A stretch of DNA of 64,000 nt from Symbiodinium natans (lineage: Eukaryota > Sar > Dinophyceae > Suessiales > Symbiodiniaceae). Under the pieces are notes generated by a model. It was not told where the DNA came from, searched no databases, and worked only from the letters and a program-made list of their open reading frames with translations. Of this stretch, positions 1 to 9,600 are shown one piece after another (position 1 is the first letter of the stretch; each line of letters starts with the position of its first letter). The DNA lies in the NCBI GenBank assembly GCA_905221605.1, contig CAJNDS010000121.1:75001-139000 (forward strand). The letters are read 5' to 3'. The position numbers were made by a program, and so were the translations under genes.

Positions 1-86
1 CCTAAACCCTAAACCCTAAAACCCTAAACCCTAAACCCTAAACCCTAAACCCTAAACCCTAAACCCTAAACCCTAAACCCTAAACC
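1..86. repeat. CCCTAAA array at the left edge
   Basis: Eleven to twelve units with one 8-base unit. Like the others in the window it is probably intronic, since exons and further arrays continue to its right; a true chromosome end cannot be excluded beyond the window. Confidence 0.9.
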
Positions 87-875
87 AAATTGAATTCGGA
101 CATTCAAACCTAAGAAGCCCCGAAAGGCCCTAGCAGGCCTCGTTCTCCGAGTAGCTCCTGCCAGGCCAGAAGTGCAGAGTCAGCCTCGGCTTTTTGGGTT
201 TAGGGTTTAGGGTTTAGGGTTTAGGGTTTAGGGTTTAGGGTTTAGGGGTTAGGGTTTAGGGTTTGGGGTTTGGGGGTTTGGGGGTTTAGGGTTCAGGGAT
301 TAGGGTTGGCTGTTTTATTTTTTTGGGGGGGGGGGGGGGGGGGTTCTTCTGGTCTTGGGGTGTTTTGGGGGTTTTGGGAGTTTGGGGGGAGAGGGTGTTG
401 GGGGGGTTTGGGGGGGGTTTGCGGGTGTTTCGGGGGGGGGGGGTGGTTTGGGGAGTTTTGGGGAGTTTTGGGTGGTTTTACGTCAAGGTTGAGGCCCCAG
501 ACTCGCCACGACCGCGATTGCGCGGGCCTTGCATTTGAGGACCAGAATACCCACAGGTTGGGGTCTACTCAGGTTGGCGAGTCTAAGGTCCCCTTGTTTA
601 AAGGGGATGTAAAGGGATCCGAAGGGTGGGCCCTTTGTTCCGTATAGCGTTTGTCAGGGTTTTAAGAAAAGAGGGGGCCAGATTAAGGGCCCGTACTTCG
701 GATCCCCGATTTAGAGTTTAGGTTTCGGGCTTTTAGGTTGACAGGTCTTGGGGAGTTTGAAGTGCTCAGGCTTCGGGGCTCCGGCGATTTCTAGGGTTTA
801 GGGTTTGGGAAACCCTAACCCCTGAACCCTGAACCCTGAACCCTGAACCCTGAACCCTAAACCTCCTTGAGTCAC

Positions 876-947
876 CCCCCTGCGCGCTTGCAGCCGAGGG
901 GCCAGTGTGAGGCCGCTTGCTGGACCCTTCCCTTGCTGGGCCACTGC
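876..947 (-). CDS. Candidate exon (AVAQQGKGPASGLTLAPRLQ)
   Basis: Twenty-four codons, acceptor AAGCGCAG|G, donor GTGACT. Between CCCTAAA and TTTAGGG arrays like the other exons. No family recognised. Confidence 0.45.
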
Positions 948-1002
948 CTGCGCTTGGGGGGGTTTAGGGTTTCGGGTTTAGAGTTTGGGGTTTCGGGTTT
1001 CG

Positions 1003-1129
1003 GGTTTAGGGTTTAGGGTTTAGGGTTTAGGGTTTAGGGTTTAGGGTTTAGGGTTTAGGGTTTAGGGTTTAGGGTTTAGGGTTTAGGGTTTAGGGTTTAG
1101 GGTTTAGGGTTTAGGGTTTAGGGTTTAGG
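1003..1129. repeat. TTTAGGG array
   Basis: About 18 near-perfect units, on the acceptor side of the exon at 876-947. Confidence 0.95.
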
Positions 1130-2254
1130 GTCCCGAGGGCTTCGGATTGGTACCCTAAAACCCAAGCGGGGAACCCTAAACCCCAAACCCGAAACCCTAA
1201 ACCTTAAAGCCTAAACCCCAACCCTAAATCCTGAAGGACCAACCCTAAACTTTCGTGACCCCAAACGCAAGGTGTTGTGTGTCAGCCAGGCTGCTTCAGC
1301 TGAGGCGTCACCCCTGTGAGAAAGGAGGCCAACTGTACCTTGCTTGGGGCGGGCTGTTTTTTTTTGTAGATTCGGGAGGTTTTGTGGCTGCGGGTTCAGC
1401 GGGGTATTCAGAGTGCAGAGGTTCAGACTTTAAAGCTTCAGTGATCGTGTTGAGGGGCTTGAAGGTGGGGCTGGGACATGATGTGAAGGGTGAGGGAGGG
1501 CGAATGCAAAGGTGGGCTGTGTGGGTGAAGGTAAGGGGGATGACTTAAGTGGCGGCGGAGGTGGGGTTGGAGTCGAAGGTGAGCGCGAAGGCCCTGAACC
1601 CTAAGCCCTGAACCCTGAACCCTAAACCCTAAACCCTAAACCCTAAACCCTAAACCCAAAGGCGAGGGGGGGAGGGGGGGGGGGTGGAGTGAGGGTGCAG
1701 GTGAGGGAAAAGTCTCCGGGTGCGCATGCCAGGTTCAAATGCAACCTCTCAAACTCTCAAGCTCAAGCGCTCCAGCTGCGCTGGTACTTTCACAGCATTT
1801 CCCCCAAATCTTGACCTGATTTTTTGACTGGGAAGCGCAAAGCACGCGCAGGAATCTCAAGCAGTCCGACAAACGCGTTTCGAACACACCGGCAGCGGTG
1901 TTTGTGGCCTCCTACAGGACATGTAGACGAGCAGGCGCCCCGCCGCACCGTGACTGTGTAGTTCACTGAACTGTTCTGATCTCAAAGTGTTCCGGTCGGT
2001 ATCGTTTCAAGTTGAGGACCTTCTGCAACTTGGGCTTCGGCAACCAATAGTTGCAACTGCGCGCTCTTGGTGGACAAGGGTCGGTTTTGGGTTTAGGGTC
2101 TCGAGTTTAAACCAGCCTCATAACCACGGAGACACAACAGAAGCGAACAGTGGCCTATGAAGACCTCTATCCTCACCTCATCAGGCAAGTCAGGCTAACC
2201 CTAAACCCTAAACCTGCATATGCGTTCTAGTAAGTTCGAACCACCCTTAAGCTC

Positions 2255-2366
2255 CTCCCCCGAATATTCAATCCCCCCCCTACCCCCCAATATGAAACAT
2301 GTAACTATAACTGGGAATATTTACTATTAGGGGGCGGGGGTGTGGGTTAGTATTCGGGAGAAGGGA
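2255..2366. mobile_element. Foldback element, family D
   Basis: Palindrome with C-rich then G-rich arms around CTCCCCCGAATATTCAATCC ... TAGTATTCGGGAG. A loosely similar structure lies at 24155-24275. Confidence 0.6.
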
Positions 2367-2593
2367 TTGCTCTACTTGCCCACTTAACCATAATCTACCC
2401 CGATGGCTGGGTCTCGGAAGGATGGTTCCTCCCTGGGTACCCCACTTAGGGTTTCGGGCTTCATTAGGGTTTAGGGTTTAGGGTTTAGGGTTTAGGGTCT
2501 AGAGGGTTTGGGGTTTAAGGTTTAGGGTTTAGGGTTTAGGGCTTCGGGCTTCGGGCTTAGGATTTGGGGTACCGTAATGAGAACTGCTCCAAC

Positions 2594-2650
2594 ATCCAAG
2601 GCCGCCTCCAGACGCCCGCGCGCGGCCGCGAAGTCGCGGCAGCACGAGCC
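2594..2650 (-). CDS. Candidate exon (GSCCRDFAAARGRLEAALD)
   Basis: Acceptor TCGTCTCCAG|G, donor GTTGGA or a GC 12 bases earlier. Two frames are open. Likely an exon of the leftmost gene. Confidence 0.45.
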
Positions 2651-3601
2651 CTGGAGACGAGCCCAACACAACGTCATGTGGGGGGGGGGGGGGGTGTGCC
2701 AACGTCTCTTCTGCGCGTGCTCTTTGTTTTCTTGGATTCTTCCCGAAAACCTCCTGGGATCAGGTTCTCGTTTGGCGCTTCAACGCGGAAGGCGTTCTAT
2801 CGGATCGCTACGAAGAGGAGACGGTCAACGGAGGAGGGTCGGACGGAATGAAATTTGACGGCAGGCCACGGAGACGACACGGTCAAGGGAGGGGGGTCGG
2901 AACATTTTGCTGGGAGAGGGGCGCGGCGTGTGCGGTTGACGGACGGTTTCCGGAGGGGCGAGGACACGGAGGGGGCAGCGCGGACGGGGAGCGTGCGGGG
3001 AGCGGGTGACACGTGGACAAGACAGGGGTTCAGCGCGCTATGTATTTGGTTGAAGGGGTATAGTCACCTTGCGAACGCCCTCGGCGAATGCCCTGCACGC
3101 CCCCTCCACGCCCTTCGCGCCCTCCGCCCTCTCCGCGCCCTCCCTCCGCGCCCTCCGCGCCCTCCAGCGCCCTCCCGCGCCCTCCGCACCCTCCGGGCCA
3201 TCGCCACAGTGTGCTGATGCTAAGGGTGCATTGCATCTATTCTGCGGTGGCATTGTCTATTCTGCGGGCGTTTCTTTTATAAAGTATTTGTTCACAAGGC
3301 ACGCACGTGCAGCAAAGCCTTTAAGTGTCCATCTTACGGGGGGTAAGGGTTTAGGGTTTTAGGGTTTCGGGTTTAGGGTTTAGAGTTAGGGGTTTTGGAG
3401 GGCTGGAGGCTTTGGGGACTCAGCGGTTGGGGGCTTTTCGGTTTAGGATTTTGGCGGGTTTAAGGTCAATTGGGGCCCAGGGCTTTCAGAGGACCCTGAA
3501 CCCTAAACCCTAAACCCTGAACCCCAAACCCTAAACCCTAAACCCTAAACCCCAAACCCTAAGCCCTAAACCCTAAACCCTAACCCGCGCGCCTCCCCTA
3601 C

Positions 3602-3679
3602 CTCATCGGCAGCCTCCACGATGGGAACCGCTTTTGGCATAAAACACCGGGCCGACGAGCGGCCGTAGCTGCAGATCTC
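3602..3679 (-). CDS. Exon of unidentified split gene
   Basis: Seventy-eight bases, acceptor CTTCCTGGCAG|G, donor GTAGGGG. Two frames are open; the inherited phase favours a basic peptide (RSAATAARRPGVLCQKR). The third frame has a stop just before the donor. Confidence 0.5.
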
Positions 3680-6600
3680 CTGCCAGGAAGAGATTAAGGT
3701 TAGGGCTTAGGGCTTAGGGCTTGGGGCTTAGGGCTTAGGGCTTAGGGCTTAGGGCTTGGGGCTCAGAGCTTAGGGCTGAGGGTTGAGGGTTGAGGGTTTA
3801 GGGTTTGGGGTTTGGGGTTTAGGGCTTAGGGCTTAGGGCTTTGGGCCAATAAACCCTAAGTCCTTTAAAGCCCTTTTTGGGTCCTCCGGCGTGGGCATGG
3901 GCTGGCACCACAAGACCTCGGCTGCAGAGTGGTTTAGGGCTTAGGGTTTAGGGTTTAGGGTTTAGGGTTTAGGGTTTAGGGTTTAGGGTTTAGGGTTTAG
4001 GGTTTAGGGTTTAGGGTTTAGGGTTTAGGGTTTAGGGTTCAGGGTTAGGGTTTAGGGTCTTGGGGTCTGGGGTTTTAGGGTCTAGGGTCTAGGGTCTAGG
4101 GTCTAGGGTCTAGGGTCTAGGGTCTAGGGTCTAGGGTTTAGGGTTTAGGGTTAGGGTTTAGGGTTTTAGGGTCTGGGCTCTAGGGTTTGGGGTCTAGGGT
4201 CAGGGTCTAGGGTCTAGGGTCTAGGGTCTGGGGTCCAGGGTCTAGGGTCTAGGGTCTAGGGTCAGGGTCTAGGGTCTAGGGTCCAGGGTTGAGGTTCATC
4301 ATTTTGAACCCAAATACCCCAAACCTTCAAACCCCAAAAGCAAAAACCCAAAAACCATCTGAACCCCGCAGAGCCAAAACCCTAACCCTAAACCCTGGAC
4401 CCTAAACCCTAAACCAAAAACAACCAACACCGAGCTGCGAGCCACGCACCTTCCGACGTTCGGCCATCGAGGCGGAAGGGGGGCAGCCGGCTCTCCTGGG
4501 AAATTCGGCCAGATAAACCCCAAACCCTAAACCCTAAAGTTTCTAAACCGATACGGTAGCCGTGGGGTTGAAGAGTCTAGGCGTTGAATTCGGGTCCTTG
4601 GGGTTTCGGATTTGGGGTTTGGGGTTTAGGGTTTGGGGTTTAGGGTTTGGGGTTTGGGGTTTAGGGTTTGGGGTTTAGGGTTTGGGGTTTTAGGGCCTTG
4701 GCAGCCGCAAAACCTTCAACCTGAAACCGAGGGCATAGGGCCACCTGCATAGCTGCTGAAGTACGTCTGGACCGAGCATCTGAGGTGAGAGTGCACTCCA
4801 CAATCGTGTCGGTCGTGGAGACCACGTGCTCCACGCATTGAACACCTAGGGCTTGTGGCTTTGGCTATTCTAAACCCTAAACCCTAAACCCTAAACCCTA
4901 ATCCCTAAACCCTAAACTGTGTTCATTGAGGCCGCGCTGACGTGGAACCCCGAAGTCCCAAGCCCTGAACCGGGGAGGTTTAGGGTTTAGGGCTTAGGGT
5001 TTAGGGTTTAGGGTTTGGGGTTTGGGGTTTAGGGTTCAGGGTTCAGGGTTCAGGGTTCAGGGTTCAGGGTTTAGGGTCCCAAAACCCCAGCCATCACACG
5101 TGGCGAGAGGCACTGGCCGCCTTCCGTAAGCGTGCCCCAGCTCGGTGAGGTGGGCACCGGGTGGCCGCCAGCCGAACGCAACTGCAGCACCGCCTGTGCA
5201 GCGCTGTGGGGCGCTGAGCGTTTGGGGATTTAGGGTTTAGGGTGTAGGGTGTAGGGCTTAGGGGTTTAAAGGTGTAGGGTTTAGGGTTTAGGGTTTAGGG
5301 TTTAGGGTTTAGGGTTTAGGGTGTAGGGTTTAGGGTTTTCGAGCTTAGCGTTTTGAATGCAAATCGTAGGGTTTAGGGTTTAGGGGTTTAGGGTTTAGGG
5401 TTTAGGGTTTAGGGTTTAGGGTTTAGGCTTCAGGCTTCAGGCTTCAGGCTTTAGGCTTTAGGCTTTAGGCTTTAGGCTTTAGGCTTGAGGCTTTAGGCTT
5501 TAGGACATCAACAAGCGTCTGAAACCTAGGGTCCATACTGGGAGGTTCATGGGTACTTCTAGGGTTTAGGGTTTAGGGCTGAGGGTATAGCTGTACCTTA
5601 TAAGCCCCCTGAGTCCCCGAAGTAGGCCATCTGCAGACTTGCAAAACTTGGGGTAGTAACCCTAAACCCTGTACCCGACTTGGGGTTATGGGTACTCATG
5701 TACATACCTCCAAGTACAGGTGGCCAGAACTATAGGGTTTCGCGGCTTGTTCAGGGTTTCAGTTGGCGCCGTAAAAAATTGTGAAGCCTCACCCTACACC
5801 CCACAAACCCTAAACCCCCTTTAAACCCCTAAACCCTACACCCTACACCCTACACCCTACACCCTACACCCTAAACCCTCACCCCTAAACCCTACACCCT
5901 AAACCCGAAATCGCAAAGACCCCCAGCCTCCGTCCCTCCGGCCCCCAAGAGCACGCAACGGAAGGCCGCGAAGCACGCCGGTGCGGCCCCTTGCCGGTTT
6001 AGGGTTTAGGGGTTAGGTTTTGGGGTTTTAGGGGGTTGTGCGGGTTTAGGGGGTGTCGGGGTTTGGGGTGCAGGGGGCCGTAGGGCTTGGGGTGCAGGGT
6101 TTGGGTTTTGGGGTTTTGGGGTTTGGGGTTTTGGGGTTTTGGGTTTTGGGTTTTGGGTTTAGGGTGTAGGGTTAAGGGTTAAGGGTTTAGGCTTAGGTTT
6201 GGGCTTACAGCTCCAACCGTAAGTCTACTTATTGGGGACCTGGGGGCTTCAAGTATAGTTGTACTTGGGGTGATAAGTGCCCATGAACCTCCAAGTAAAC
6301 AGAGGAACACCTGAAGATGGGAGTTCGGGGTTTGGGGGTGTGGCTGTTCGGGGGTGTGTGGGGATGTTTTCAGGGCAGGGTTCAGGATACCCATGGCTGC
6401 TGGGAGGTTCAAGAGTATTCATAACCCCAAATACCCTAAGTACGCTACAAGCAGACTTATACTTGGGGCACGTGCCCATGAACCTCCAAGGGACCTGCAC
6501 GTTGTGGCTGGAAGGTGGGCGTCTGCTGGCCCGCGATCAAGCCGCTGGAGAGCAGCACATGCTGGGAGTTCAGGGGCAGCTGCCTCGGGCACACTGCGCC

Positions 6601-9600
6601 CAGCATCCCGAGAAAAAAACGCCAAAACAAAACAAGCAACCGGATTCTAACCTGCCACAAGAGCCTTTAAGCCAAAAGCCTAAAACCCTAAGGTCCCCCG
6701 CCTTTGCGACCCACAAACGACCAACCCACACAAATGCCGACCCAGGCGCCACCACTCCTCGGTTGCAGGGACAGGGGTTTAGGTCTTAGGGCAGTACGGG
6801 CTTCGCGGGTGGTGGTTAGGGCTCGGGGGGGTTTAGGGGTTTGGGCAATTGGGCTCTTTGTAGGGCTAGGTATGGTTTTGGCTGTGCCTTCTGCTTCACC
6901 CACTTCCTAAATCCTAAACCCTAAAGGCCCTGAATCCTAAATCCTAAACCCTAAAGGCGCTGAATCCTAAACCCTCAAGGCCCTGAATCCTAAACCCTAA
7001 AGGCCTTGAATCCTAAACCCTAGGCCCTGAATCCTAAGCCCTGAAGGCCCTGAATCCTAAACCCTCAAGGCCCTGAATCCTGAATCCTGAATCCTAAACT
7101 CTCAAGGCCTTGAACCTTAAAATCTAAGCCCTGAAGGCCTGCGTCAGGATTTGGCCGGGCCCACAATGAAAATGTGGTTTTTTCATGCTGAAAACGATGG
7201 TTTTGGGTGACACTCCGTTTTCCCGATAAATCCTGAATCCTAAGCCCTAAAGGCCGGAATCCTAAATCCTAAACCCTAAAGGCAATCCTAAATCCTAAAC
7301 TAAAGGCCCTGAACCCTAAATCCTAAACCCTGAAAACCCTGAACCCTAAATCCTAAACCCTACTACAGGCCCTGAACCCAAAATCCTAAACCCTAAAGGT
7401 CCCTAACCCTAAATCTTAAATCCCAAAGGCCCTGAATGCTAAACCCTAAAGGCCCTGAATCCTAAACCCTAAAGGCCTTGAATCTTAAACCCAGGCCCTG
7501 AATCCTAAACCCTGAAGGCCTTTGAATCCTAAACCCTCAAGGCCCTGAATCCTAAACCCTAAAGGCCCTGAATGCTAAACCCTAAAGGGCCTGAACCCTA
7601 AACCCTAAAGGCCCTGAATCCTAAACCCTAAAGGCCCTGCTCCAGGATTTGGCCGGACCCACAATGAAAATGCGGTGTTTTCGTACTGAAAACGATGGTT
7701 TTGGGTGACCCTCCATTTTCCCGATAAATCCTAAATCCTAAACCCGCAAGGCTTTGAATCCTAAATCCGAAATCCTAAATCCTAAATCCTAAAGGCCCCG
7801 AATCCTAAACTCTAAGACCCCTGAACCCTAAATCCTAAACCCTAAAGGCCTTGAATCAAGGCCGATTCCTAAACCCTAAAGGCCTTGAATCCTAAATCCT
7901 AAAGGCCTTGAATCCTAAATCCTAAAGGCCCTGAACCCTAAAGCCGAAGTCCTAAAGGCCTAGAATCCTAAACCCTAAACCCAAGAATCCTAAAGGATAC
8001 ATCGATCCTCCGTAAAACCCGCAGGTTTAGGGTTATTCTCTCTGGGGCCAGACTGACGCTGGCACCTGGTTTCGACCCTTCTATGCGTGGGCCGCGCTCA
8101 TCGCGCGCACCGGCCCCGAGCCCTCGCCAAGCTTCGCTTGACGGCTCGGACTCGTCCGCGGGCTGTCGCCAGGCGGTATCGCTCACTGCTGCTTATCGCA
8201 GCGCCCGCAGCTCGCTTCAGTTTAGGGTTTAGGGTTTAGGGTTTGGGGTTTAGGGTTTAGGTTTTAGGGTTTAGGGTTTAGGGTTTAGGGCTTCGGGTCC
8301 TTTGTAGGGCCAAGCGGCTTTTCCACCCGCCTCCTCCGCCTTGCGGGACCTGCGACCCCTAAACCCTAAACCCTAAATCCTAAACCCTAAACCCTAAACC
8401 CTAACCGTAAACCCTAGACCCCAAACCCCAAACCCTAAAACCCAAAACCCTAAACCCTAAACCCTAAACCAGCGATTATATAAGGGGCTTTAGGGATTTC
8501 GGGTTTAGGGATTATAGGGTCTAGGGTTAGGGTTTAGGGCTTCGGGTTCAGGGTTTTGGGTTTTAGGGTTTAGGGTTTAGGGCCTACGGCATTAGGGCTC
8601 ACATCCCCCCACCAGCCTGAACAGCTTGTCCCCATCCAGCACCCAGCGCACGCCCTCCACGGAAAGCTGCGCGCCGCCGGGGGTATCCTGAGCTCAGCAG
8701 AGCGTGGAGGGGAGGGGGATGGGAGGGGAGGGGTTTAGGGTTCAAGGTGTAGGGTTTAGGGTGCAGGGTTTAGAGGGTTCTTGGGTTCATGGGGGTTACA
8801 GGGTTTATAGGGTTTATAGGGCTTACAGGGGTGTATAGGGCTTGTGGGTTTGTAGGGTTTGAAGCCCGACATTGCGGGGCGTAGGAGGCCCAAATGCAAA
8901 AATGAGGGGAGGACCCGACATTGACTTTGAAAAGAAGGTCAAAATCCTTTCAAACCCTGGATCCAGAACCCGTAAAGCCTCTAGGTTGCGGATGAAACCT
9001 CAAAACCCTGAGCCCTAAGCCCCAAGCCTTAAACCTAAAGCAAAATCTGGATGTTTGTTTCGTAAATAGGATCTCCCTCTTCTGATGGGTACTTCTCCAA
9101 TTTAGGCCCCTGCTGAGGGTCCTTTGTATCAGGTGCCGTACTATATAGGTGACCAAAAACGGACCCTAATTTAGAGAACCAATCTGGTATCTAAACCACG
9201 CAAGTTTCTTTGACAGCAGAGTCCTCACAAGCATGGTTTAGGGTGTCGGTGTTCAAGTGAGGGAAACCCTTCAACCCTCTCAATTCTCAAGTGTTGCACC
9301 GCATCTACCCCTACAGGCCTTACATAGCCCTGAGCCACCCCTTAAATCCTAAAGTCGTAAGCCCCCAAGTCACACCCTCCTAAGCCCTAGACGCAAAGCC
9401 CCTCAAACTGAAGACCCCCTCTTACACCCCCCAAACCCAAAACCCGAAACTCCAAAGCCCTTAAATTCTCTCCCCCTGGACCCTAAACCCTAAACCCTAA
9501 ACCCTAAACCCTAAACCCTAAACCCTAAACCCTAAACCCTAAACCCTAAACGCAATAATCCCTCTGGGACGCCTTCAGGAAGCCCCTCCGCCGGAGCTCC

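Noticed and set aside
1-86. A chromosome end (telomere) at the left edge
   Set aside because: Equal or longer arrays in both orientations occur throughout, with exons between them; nothing marks this one as terminal.
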